A stretch of DNA of 6,234 bases from Nocardioidaceae bacterium (GTDB lineage Bacteria > Actinomycetota > Actinomycetes > Propionibacteriales > Nocardioidaceae). This document shows positions 1-4,950 of this stretch, piece by piece (positions within the stretch are counted from its first letter, which is position 1; each line of letters begins with the position of its first letter). The stretch spans positions 1 through 6,234 of the forward strand of contig JAGQUE010000307.1 of NCBI GenBank assembly GCA_020438665.1, in the 5' to 3' direction. A program made the position numbers and the translations under genes. Under the pieces are notes generated by a model. That model did not search any database, was not told the DNA's origin, and worked only from the letters and a program-made list of their open reading frames with translations.

Positions 1-329
1 CCGGCCATGTTGTGCTGGATGTAGGCCGCCCACGCCGCGTCCAGAGCGGCGTCATGGTCGGCGAGCTCCGACAGCGTCGCCTCCCGCTCGGCCTGGTCGG
101 TGGCATAGCCGATCTCGAGCACGTGGTTCTTGGCCTCGGAGAGGTTGAGCCTGACGTTGCCCAGCTGGTCGATCGCCACCAGGCTGTTGACGTCGAGGTC
201 GTCGATCCGGGCCTGGGCGCCGGCGAGTCGGGTGATGCCCAGCACCCCAGCGCCGACGACCAGCGAGGTCATCACCAGGAACGCGATCATGAGCTTGCGC
301 CCGGTCGGCATGTCGTGCAGGAGGGACAT
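1..329 (-). CDS. Methyl-accepting chemotaxis protein, N-terminal part (runs off left edge)
   Basis: About 109 residues are visible, read leftward from an ATG at 329-327; the frame stays open to base 1, so the gene is cut by the window. The protein begins MSLLHDMPTGRKLMIAF, a typical start for bacterial chemoreceptors with a short cytoplasmic lead ending in a GRKL-type motif. One hydrophobic segment follows at about residues 13-33. After it comes a helical, charged stretch containing N-x-L-V-A-I-D-Q-L and L-N-L-S-E-A-K-N-H, which resembles the four-helix-bundle periplasmic sensor domain (4HB_MCP). The HAMP and signalling domains would lie outside the window. The expected role is a membrane chemoreceptor signalling through CheA/CheW. 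An in-frame GTG at 356-354 would add nine residues and cannot be excluded; neither start has a good Shine-Dalgarno site. The family call is fairly sure, the ligand unknown. Confidence 0.82.
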   Translation of the reverse strand, partial: MSLLHDMPTGRKLMIAFLVMTSLVVGAGVLGITRLAGAQARIDDLDVNSLVAIDQLGNVRLNLSEAKNHVLEIGYATDQAEREATLSELADHDAALDAAWAAYIQHNMA

Positions 330-491
330 GAGGCGGCTGCGGTTAGCAGAAGGCACGGGTCGGTCACTTTCAGAGATGGTCGGCCCGACGAGGCCGACAG
401 CGGGATGTCCGGACAAGACATCGGCAAGGCTTTCTCGCACGATAGGGTGATTAATGAGATCTTCGTCATGCGGCCGTTTACGATGGTCGCC
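330..491. promoter_or_regulatory. Divergent intergenic control region with nested dyads
   Basis: This 162-base gap separates the leftward chemoreceptor gene from the rightward hydrolase-LuxR gene. It holds several overlapping inverted repeats. There is a perfect 10-bp palindrome TGTCCGGACA at 406-415. Arms GATGTC (404-409) and GACATC (417-422) flank a 7-base spacer. Wider arms GCCGA (393-397) and TCGGC (421-425) enclose both. All sit upstream of the TAGGGT hexamer at 443-448. The layout suits an operator serving one or both divergent genes, possibly autoregulation by the LuxR-type protein, but binding is inference. Confidence 0.4.
443..448 (+). promoter_or_regulatory. Possible -10 hexamer for the hydrolase-LuxR gene
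   Basis: TAGGGT fits the TANNNT form of actinobacterial housekeeping -10 elements. Transcription would start near 455, leaving a short leader before the candidate starts at 468-492. No good TTGAC-like -35 is seen at the right distance (TCGGCA at 421-426 is weak), so an activator might be needed. The call rests on the hexamer and its position only. Confidence 0.3.
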
Positions 492-1562
492 ATGAGTGCA
501 GCGGCCCAGGACATCCGGTTCTGCCGGTCGGCCGATGGCACCCGCATCGCCTATGCGATCCACGGCTCCGGGCCGGCGCTGGTGCTGGACGCGTGCTGGC
601 TCTCCCACCTCCAGTACGACTGGCAGAGCCCCGTGTGGCGCCACTACCTGACCGAGCTGGGCAGGTTCGCCACCGTCATCCGGTTCGACGAGCGCGGGCA
701 CGGGCTGTCCGATCGCGACCTCGCCGACTTCTCCCCCGCGGCGCGCCTGGCCGACCTGGAGGCCGTGGTCGACGACGCCGGGCTCGAGCGGTTCGCCCTG
801 ATGGCGATGGCCCAAGGCGGGCCGATCTCGATCGAGTACGTCGCGCGCCATCCCGAGCGGGTGACCCGGTTGCTGCTCTATGGCAGCTATGCCAGCGCTC
901 TTGGCAACGCCACCGACGACGAGAAGCAGCTCGACGCAGCGTTCGAGGCCCTCATCAAGGTCGGCTGGGAACGTCCGACACCGGAGTTCCGTCGCGTCTT
1001 CACCTACCAGATGATCCCGGGAGCGACCGAGGAGCAGATGCGCTGGCTCGACGAGCTCCAGCGCGAGGCGGTCACCGCCGACATCGCCGTGGCCTCGCGC
1101 CAGCAACGCAAGCTCGCGGACGCGAGTGAGCTGCTGGCCCGGTTGGAGCTTCCCACCCTGGTCCTGCACGCGCTCGAGGACCACATGAACCCGTTCCACG
1201 AGGCGCGTTATCTCGCCTCGCACATCCGCGGCGCCAGGCTTGTCGCCCTGGAGAGCAGCAACCACATCCTGCTCGAGGACGAACCCGCCTGGCCGGTCTT
1301 CGTGCGTGAGGTCGAGCAGTTCGTGACCGCGGACCGCGGGGCGTCGCCCCCTGCGGGGCCCGGGCTCGAGTTGCTCACGAACCGAGAACGCGAGGTCCTC
1401 GAGCTGGCCGGCCGCGGCCTCGACAACGAGGCGATCGCGACCGAGCTCACCCTCAGCGTCCGCACGGTCGAGCGCCACCTGCAGAACGTCTATCTCAAGC
1501 TCGGGCTGCAGGGGAAGAACGCCCGGGCGGCTGCGCTGGCCATACTCCTCGGCGGCCGCTGA
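492..1562 (+). CDS. Alpha/beta-hydrolase-fold regulator with C-terminal LuxR HTH (nucleophile Ser replaced by Ala)
   Basis: This 356-residue protein has two parts. Residues 1 to about 275 form an alpha/beta-hydrolase fold: IRFCRSADGTRIAYAIHG at the N-terminus, the FDERGHGLSD strand and loop (65-74), an acid-position Asp230 and His258 in SSNHILLEDEP. The nucleophile elbow, normally G-x-S-x-G, reads A105-M-A107-Q-G109, so the catalytic Ser is Ala (codon gcc at 810-812). Residues 294-356 are a LuxR/GerE helix-turn-helix with LTNREREVLELAGRG and LSVRTVERHLQNVYLKLG. It is probably a cytoplasmic transcription factor whose hydrolase fold binds a ligand rather than turning it over (inference). The frame is open back to 12, but sequence before about 468 has no family resemblance and overlaps the opposite chemoreceptor. 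ATG 492 matches the usual family start; ATG 468 and 483 are alternatives. It lies upstream of and co-directional with a methyltransferase gene. Confidence 0.85.
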   Translation: MSAAAQDIRFCRSADGTRIAYAIHGSGPALVLDACWLSHLQYDWQSPVWRHYLTELGRFATVIRFDERGHGLSDRDLADFSPAARLADLEAVVDDAGLERFALMAMAQGGPISIEYVARHPERVTRLLLYGSYASALGNATDDEKQLDAAFEALIKVGWERPTPEFRRVFTYQMIPGATEEQMRWLDELQREAVTADIAVASRQQRKLADASELLARLELPTLVLHALEDHMNPFHEARYLASHIRGARLVALESSNHILLEDEPAWPVFVREVEQFVTADRGASPPAGPGLELLTNREREVLELAGRGLDNEAIATELTLSVRTVERHLQNVYLKLGLQGKNARAAALAILLGGR

Positions 1563-1584
1563 CCGCTACGCGCTGTCCCCCACT

Positions 1585-1602
1585 CGCGGGCCTGGGGCCG
1601 CG
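1585..1602 (+). terminator. Weak GC hairpin after the hydrolase-LuxR gene
   Basis: Starting 23 bases after the stop codon, GGCC (1589-1592) and GGCC (1596-1599) can pair around a TGG loop. The stem extends by CGC/GCG if one G (1588) is bulged. There is no T tract, as is common in high-GC actinobacteria. It may end the regulator transcript before the next promoter, but a stem this short arises easily by chance in GC-rich DNA. Confidence 0.25.
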
Positions 1603-1613
1603 CGCCAGCCTGC

Positions 1614-1629
1614 GCGTCAGCGCCGACGC
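1614..1629 (+). promoter_or_regulatory. Short inverted repeat upstream of the methyltransferase promoter
   Basis: Arms GCGTC (1614-1618) and GACGC (1625-1629) are separated by six bases and centred at 1621.5. The centre lies 28.5 bases before the first base of the TAGCGT hexamer. The dyad upstream of the NmrA-like gene has the same distance to its own hexamer, although the arm sequences differ. It is a candidate activator site, with weak evidence because of the 5-bp arms. Confidence 0.22.
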
Positions 1630-1649
1630 CCCCACCCCGTGCCGGTTCC

Positions 1650-1655
1650 TAGCGT
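1650..1655 (+). promoter_or_regulatory. Possible -10 hexamer for the methyltransferase gene
   Basis: TAGCGT fits the TANNNT pattern. It would give a start near 1662 and a leader of about 26 bases that contains the strong ribosome binding site. No -35 match is seen at 16-18 bases upstream, which again suggests activator dependence or a different sigma factor. Confidence 0.3.
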
Positions 1656-1673
1656 GCTCAGCACACCAACTCC

Positions 1674-1680
1674 AGGAGGA
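1674..1680 (+). promoter_or_regulatory. Strong Shine-Dalgarno site for the methyltransferase
   Basis: AGGAGGA lies seven bases before the ATG at 1688. It is the only near-perfect ribosome binding site in the window and fixes that start. It suggests that this protein is made at a higher level than its neighbours. Confidence 0.85.
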
Positions 1681-1687
1681 ACCCACC

Positions 1688-2515
1688 ATGACCACCACTG
1701 TCACCGACGCCGCCGCGGACCAGGCACTCAAGGCCCGCCATCGCGCAATGTGGGCCCTCGGCGACTATGCCGCGATCGCCAACGACCTGATCTCCCCGCT
1801 CGGCGACCTGCTCGTCGAGGCCGTGGGCATCGGGCCGGACACCGTCGCGCTGGACGTCGCCGCGGGAACCGGCAATGTCGCGATTCCGGCTGCCCGCCGG
1901 GGCGCACGCGTCGTCGCCACCGACCTGACTCCCGAACTGCTGGAGCGTGGCCGGCGGACCGCCGAGACCGAGGGGCTCACGTTGACGTGGCGCGAAGCCG
2001 ACGCCGAGGCGCTGCCCTGCCAGGACGGCGAATACGACGCCGTCGTCTCGTGCGTCGGCGCCATGTTCGCGCCCCACCACCAGGCGGTCGCCGACGAGAT
2101 GCTGCGCGTCACCCGGTCGGGCGGCACGATCGGTCTGGTGAGCTGGACCCCCGAGGGCTTCATCGGCCAGATGTTCGCCACGATGAAACCGTTCGTGCCG
2201 GCGTCGCCGTCGGGCGCCCAGCCGCCGCCGCTCTGGGGACACGTCGACCACGTGACGGCCCTGTTCGGCGACCGCGTCACCAACCTCCGCGCCCGCCAGG
2301 AGACGCTGCCGGTGGCCGCGTTCGAGAGCGGAGCCGCCTTCCGCGACTACTTCAAGGCCCACTACGGCCCGACGATCGTGGCCTACCGCGGCCTGGCCGA
2401 CGACCCGGAGCGCGTCGCCGAGCTGGACTCGCTGCTCGCGCAGCTCGGCGACGACCACCTCGTCGACGGCGTCATGCACTGGGAGTACCTGCTGCTCACC
2501 GCCACGAAGGCCTGA
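1688..2515 (+). CDS. Class I SAM-dependent methyltransferase
   Basis: This 275-residue protein has a Rossmann-type methyltransferase core (Methyltransf_11/25 type). Motif I, the SAM-binding glycine loop, is VALDVAAGTGNVAIPAA at residues 53-69. The acidic residue ending strand 2 is Asp79 in VVATDLTPELL. The adenine-side motif is ADAEALP (104-110), followed by DAVVS at strand 4 (117-121). Next come a conserved MLRVTRSGG turn and GLVSWTPEGFIG. The C-terminal third (from about residue 165) is probably the substrate cap. It should transfer a methyl group from SAM to a small molecule in the cytoplasm; the acceptor cannot be read from sequence. It follows the hydrolase-LuxR gene by 125 bases with its own promoter-like sequence and may be a target of that regulator (inference). 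Length is usual for such enzymes and no motif is missing. Confidence 0.9.
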   Translation: MTTTVTDAAADQALKARHRAMWALGDYAAIANDLISPLGDLLVEAVGIGPDTVALDVAAGTGNVAIPAARRGARVVATDLTPELLERGRRTAETEGLTLTWREADAEALPCQDGEYDAVVSCVGAMFAPHHQAVADEMLRVTRSGGTIGLVSWTPEGFIGQMFATMKPFVPASPSGAQPPPLWGHVDHVTALFGDRVTNLRARQETLPVAAFESGAAFRDYFKAHYGPTIVAYRGLADDPERVAELDSLLAQLGDDHLVDGVMHWEYLLLTATKA

Positions 2516-2546
2516 GCGGCCCGAAGCCCCGCCGCATCGTGACGCA

Positions 2547-2572
2547 ACCGAGGCTGGTCTGTGACCCTCGGT
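2547..2572 (+). promoter_or_regulatory. Perfect 7-bp inverted repeat upstream of the NmrA-like gene
   Basis: ACCGAGG (2547-2553) and CCTCGGT (2566-2572) are exact reverse complements around a 12-base spacer. The centre, 2559.5, is 42.5 bases before the A of the ATG at 2602, where a leaderless transcript would begin. That is the classic position for an activator overlapping the -35 region, as for lux boxes. It could also be a weak hairpin after the methyltransferase stop (2515), but it has no T tract and the spacer is long. An operator role is inference. Confidence 0.4.
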
Positions 2573-2587
2573 GCGGCGTGGGCTCCC

Positions 2588-2593
2588 TAGGGT
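2588..2593 (+). promoter_or_regulatory. -10 hexamer placed for a leaderless NmrA-like mRNA
   Basis: TAGGGT ends eight bases before the ATG at 2602, so the transcript would begin at or next to the start codon. Leaderless mRNAs are common in actinobacteria, and there is no Shine-Dalgarno sequence here. A -35 element is not evident. Confidence 0.4.
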
Positions 2594-2601
2594 CGCTGGG
2601 C

Positions 2602-3456
2602 ATGTGGATGGTGACCGGCGGCAACGGACGGCTCGGGCGTGCCATCGTCGAGCACCTGGTCACCATCGTCGACCCGGGCGAGGTCGCGGTCGGCGTCCGC
2701 GACCCCCAGATCGCCAGCGGGCTGGGCCGACTCGGTGTCGAGGTACGACGGGCCGACTTCGAGGACGCCGCAGCGATGCGAACGGCGTTCGACGGGATCG
2801 AACGCATGGTCCTCGTCTCCACCAACGCGATGCCGCACACCACGCGCTACCGCCATCTCCAGGACGCCACCGACGCCGCCCTGCGCGCCGGGGTCGACTC
2901 GATCGTCTATACGAGCCTCATCACGACCGCGCCCGAGGCGATCGGGGACGTCCACCGCCTCTCCGAGCACTATCTGCGCCGCAGCGGCGCCCGGGTGACG
3001 CTCCTGCGCCACCCGCTCTATCTGGAGAGCTTCGTGGACGACCTCGTCGGCGAGCCGAGCGTCGAGGCGGTCAGCGACGGGCCGATCAACGCAGCCTGGC
3101 GGGACGACCTGGCCGAGGCAGCGGCCAGGGTGCTGGCCGACGACGCGCGCCTCGAGGTCTATGACTTCACCGGCCCCACGGCCTGGCGGATGAGCGACCT
3201 GGCGGCCGAGATCGAGCGTCAGCAGGGCCGACCGATGCCGTTCCGCCGCCTCAGCGAGCACGACTTCCTGCGGCACGCGGCCGGTGAGGGGGCCCCGGAC
3301 TTCCTGCGCCAGATCCTGCTCGACCTCCAGCACACGATCGAGGCCGGCGGCTTCGCGCACGTGACCGACGACCTGGCGCGGGTGCTCGGTCGGCCGCCCC
3401 GGTCGATGCCCGACCGGGTGGCTCAGCTCTCGGCGCTGGCCGCGTCCACCGGCTGA
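2602..3456 (+). CDS. NmrA-family NAD(P)-binding protein, QOR2-like (putative NAD(P)H:quinone oxidoreductase)
   Basis: This 284-residue protein is an atypical short-chain dehydrogenase fold. The dinucleotide motif TGGNGRLG is at residues 5-12. Arg33 in VGVRDP sits where such proteins hold the NADPH phosphate, and RRADFED (49-55) follows. The segment VYTSLI (102-107), LLRHPLYLESF, the Arg-Asp-Asp then AAARVL stretch, and LSEHDFLRHAAGEGAPDF closely follow the layout of E. coli QOR2 (YtfG). No Tyr-x-x-x-Lys pair is seen, as expected for NmrA proteins. It may reduce quinones with NADPH or act as a redox-sensing binder; sequence cannot decide. ATG 2602 is chosen because the fold starts there and the TAGGGT box sits just upstream. 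An in-frame GTG at 2578 is a poorer option. Its last 34 bases overlap the end of the opposite cupin gene. Confidence 0.85.
   Translation: MWMVTGGNGRLGRAIVEHLVTIVDPGEVAVGVRDPQIASGLGRLGVEVRRADFEDAAAMRTAFDGIERMVLVSTNAMPHTTRYRHLQDATDAALRAGVDSIVYTSLITTAPEAIGDVHRLSEHYLRRSGARVTLLRHPLYLESFVDDLVGEPSVEAVSDGPINAAWRDDLAEAAARVLADDARLEVYDFTGPTAWRMSDLAAEIERQQGRPMPFRRLSEHDFLRHAAGEGAPDFLRQILLDLQHTIEAGGFAHVTDDLARVLGRPPRSMPDRVAQLSALAASTG
3398..3418 (-). terminator. Hairpin terminator candidate for the nar-CBS-cupin operon, inside the opposite gene
   Basis: CCCGGTCG (3398-3405) and CGACCGGG (3411-3418) form a perfect 8-bp stem with a five-base loop. On the minus strand the stem begins four bases after the cupin stop codon, the expected place for a terminator of the five-gene operon. 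It has no T tract, which is usual for high-GC actinobacteria. The same bases encode the C-terminal end of the NmrA-like protein, so coding and termination would share the sequence. Confidence 0.5.
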
Positions 3457-3794
3457 CAGGCCAGGTCGACCATCACCAGGCTGAGGTGGCTCGGCTCGTC
3501 CGCCACCACGGCGTGGCGGTCGCCGGGCGCCAGATAGACGACGTCACCCGAACGCATCGCGTGCTCCGCGCCGGCCACGGTCAGCCGTACGGCACCGTCC
3601 AGGAGCTGTACGACGACGGCGCGCGGCGAGGAATGGTCGGTCAACCTCTCACCCGCGTCGAACGCGAACACCACGACGCGCAGCGCAGGGTTGTCGACCA
3701 CCACCCTCGAGGTCGTGGCGCTCGCGGCCACGGGCAGGGCGGCGATCAGGTCGGTGACCGCCAGCGAGGTCGAGACATCCGTGGGCGTCGTCAC
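3423..3794 (-). CDS. Small cupin-domain protein with reduced metal-ligand set
   Basis: This 123-residue single-domain cupin has motif 1 running from G48 through H54 to G67 (DHSSPRAVVVQLLDG) and motif 2 GDVVYLAPGDRH at 83-94. In classical cupins motif 1 gives two His and one Glu and motif 2 a third His. Here only His54 and His94 remain; the second His position is Ser and the Glu position is a hydrophobic residue. Ordinary metal-dependent catalysis is therefore doubtful and a binding or sensing role is possible (inference). The GTG start at 3794-3792 overlaps the stop of the CBS gene as GTGA, so translation is probably coupled. It is the last gene of the nar operon. Its coding end overlaps the convergent NmrA-like gene by 34 bases. 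The true substrate or ligand is unknown. Confidence 0.82.
   Translation of the reverse strand: MTTPTDVSTSLAVTDLIAALPVAASATTSRVVVDNPALRVVVFAFDAGERLTDHSSPRAVVVQLLDGAVRLTVAGAEHAMRSGDVVYLAPGDRHAVVADEPSHLSLVMVDLACQPVDAASAES
3500..3519 (+). terminator. Hairpin that may end the NmrA-like transcript
   Basis: CCGCCAC (3500-3506) and GTGGCGG (3513-3519) pair perfectly around a six-base loop, 43 bases past the NmrA-like stop. It has no T tract and lies within the cupin coding sequence on the other strand. It is a reasonable but unproven end for the rightward transcript. Confidence 0.3.
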
Positions 3795-4225
3795 CGCTCA
3801 CCACCGGTGCGTGGGGCCAACGGGTCGGCCGCACGCGCCGCCACGTCGGCGTCGCTGCAGAAGCCCGTCAGCTTGCGCTTGAGACACAACAGCCCCAGCA
3901 GCGAGCCGTCATCCGCCACGACGGCGAGGCGCCGCTGCCCGCGGGAGACCAGCAGCTCGCACGCGTCCTGCAGGGCCATGTCGGGTCCCACCGTGCGCCC
4001 CAGCAACGAGGCGCGCTCGATCGCGGGGCCGTCGTCCGGCGCCTCCGGAGGCAGGTCGGAGCGGACAAGTGTCCCGACGAGCCGCCCCTCCGCGGTGATG
4101 AGCAGCATGTGGACGTGGTCGTCGGCGAGCGCAGCCCGAGCCTGTGCGACGGTCGCCTCCGGCGGCATGGTCTTGGGCCAGCGCACCACCACGTCGAGGA
4201 TCGTGCGTCCCGGCGTTCGCGTCAC
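3791..4225 (-). CDS. Two-CBS-domain protein in the nar operon
   Basis: This 144-residue protein is essentially one CBS pair. CBS1 covers about residues 10-60, with P21-P-E-A-T-V-A-Q-A and LITAEGRLVGTLVRSDL. CBS2 covers about residues 73-125, with LLGRTV, ALQDACELLVSRGQRRLAVVADDG and LLGLLCLKRKLTGFCSD. CBS pairs usually bind adenine nucleotides such as AMP, ATP or SAM and switch the activity of a partner; no partner domain is fused here. Cys114 and Cys123 lie nine residues apart near the end of CBS2, and a redox or metal role for them is speculation. The start is the GTG at 4225-4223, which overlaps the narI stop as GTGA. The frame is open further upstream, but that stretch lies over narI and reads as arginine-rich nonsense. 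Coupling to narI suggests a role in nitrate respiration or energy sensing. Confidence 0.85.
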   Translation of the reverse strand: MTRTPGRTILDVVVRWPKTMPPEATVAQARAALADDHVHMLLITAEGRLVGTLVRSDLPPEAPDDGPAIERASLLGRTVGPDMALQDACELLVSRGQRRLAVVADDGSLLGLLCLKRKLTGFCSDADVAARAADPLAPRTGGER

Positions 4226-4950
4226 GAGCCCACCCGCTCCCAGCCTCGCCTGGTGGGCCGGTTGCCCAGTTGCAGGTCTCGGGAACGGTAGACGATATAG
4301 GGCCGTGTCAGATAGCCCAAGGGCGCCGAGAACACGTGGACCAAGCGGGTGAAGGGCCAGAGCGCGAACAGACCGAACGCGACCAGCGCGTGCAGCTGGA
4401 AGCCGATCGGGGCATCCCCCATCAGGTCCGGCCGCGGCTGGAAGGCCAGGAACGACCGATACCAGACCGAGACACCCTCGCGGTAGTTGTACTCCCCGCC
4501 CAGCGAGAAGATCGACCCGGCGATGGTGTTCCACATGCCCAACGCGATCGCGGCGGCGAGGAAGGCATACATGACCTTGTCCATGGGCGTGGTCGCCGAG
4601 AAGACCGGGCCCACCGTGCGCCGGCGATAGATCAGGATGACTAGGCCCAGCACAGCCGCGACCCCCGAGAGCATCCCACCGACCACGGCGACGACGTGAT
4701 AGGTGTGGTCGCCGATCCCGGCCGCCTCCGTCCACGACCGCGGCACGAACAGCCCGATGATGTGACCGCCCACGACCCCGAGCATCCCGAAGTGGAACAG
4801 CGGTGAGCCCAGCCGGAGCAGCCGGTCCTCATAGAGCTGGGACGAGCGGGTCGTCCAGCCGAACTTGTCGTAGCGGTAGCGCCAGACGTGGCCGACCGCG
4901 AAGGTGGCTAGGCACAGGTAGGGGACGATGACCCACAAGAAGGTGTTCAC
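4222..4950 (-). CDS. narI: Respiratory nitrate reductase gamma subunit (diheme cytochrome b)
   Basis: This 242-residue integral membrane protein has five hydrophobic segments at about residues 3-22, 49-70, 85-108, 127-148 and 185-206. It takes electrons from the quinol pool and passes them through two b hemes to NarH and then NarG. The heme-ligand histidines are all present: His53 and His63 in SPLFHFGMLGVVGGH, His187 in GFQLH and His205 in RLVH. They match the E. coli pairs 66/187 and 56/205 in spacing. The N-terminus, with GHVWRYRYDKFGWTTRSSQLYE, is typical of actinobacterial NarI, and length is normal. The GTG start at 4950-4948 overlaps the narJ stop as GTGA, so translation is likely coupled. 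A CBS-domain gene follows with the same overlap. No truncation is seen. Confidence 0.97.
   Translation of the reverse strand: MNTFLWVIVPYLCLATFAVGHVWRYRYDKFGWTTRSSQLYEDRLLRLGSPLFHFGMLGVVGGHIIGLFVPRSWTEAAGIGDHTYHVVAVVGGMLSGVAAVLGLVILIYRRRTVGPVFSATTPMDKVMYAFLAAAIALGMWNTIAGSIFSLGGEYNYREGVSVWYRSFLAFQPRPDLMGDAPIGFQLHALVAFGLFALWPFTRLVHVFSAPLGYLTRPYIVYRSRDLQLGNRPTRRGWERVGS

Noticed and set aside
12..491. N-terminal extension of the hydrolase-LuxR frame back to base 12 (516 residues)
   Set aside because: The extra residues have no recognisable domain and lie antisense to a clear chemoreceptor gene; the hydrolase fold begins at about 492.
483..493. ATGG-tcg-CCAT small inverted repeat at the start of the hydrolase-LuxR gene
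   Set aside because: Four-base arms around the start codon are too short to support a regulatory claim.
1658..2479. Minus-strand open frame of 273 residues opposite the methyltransferase
   Set aside because: Composition rich in Arg, Gly, Val and His without motifs; it is the complement of a gene with intact SAM-binding motifs.
1639..2601. Upstream extension of the NmrA-like frame to 1639 (605 residues)
   Set aside because: This part is an arginine- and proline-rich shadow of the methyltransferase gene in another frame; the Rossmann fold begins at 2602.
2587..3360. Minus-strand open frame of 257 residues opposite the NmrA-like gene
   Set aside because: Antisense shadow with no recognisable fold; the plus strand carries a full QOR2-like protein.
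3486..4352. Plus-strand open frame of 288 residues opposite the cupin, CBS and narI genes
   Set aside because: Antisense shadow typical of high-GC DNA, with Ser/Arg/Pro-rich composition and no domain; the minus-strand genes are clearly real.
4144..4644. Plus-strand open frame of 166 residues opposite narI
   Set aside because: Covers the membrane helices of narI in reverse; its charged, His- and Arg-rich product has no domain.
4226..4735. N-terminal extension of the CBS protein to 4735 (314 residues)
   Set aside because: The extension overlaps narI in another frame and has low-complexity Arg/Gly/Pro content; the GTGA overlap at 4225 gives a natural start.
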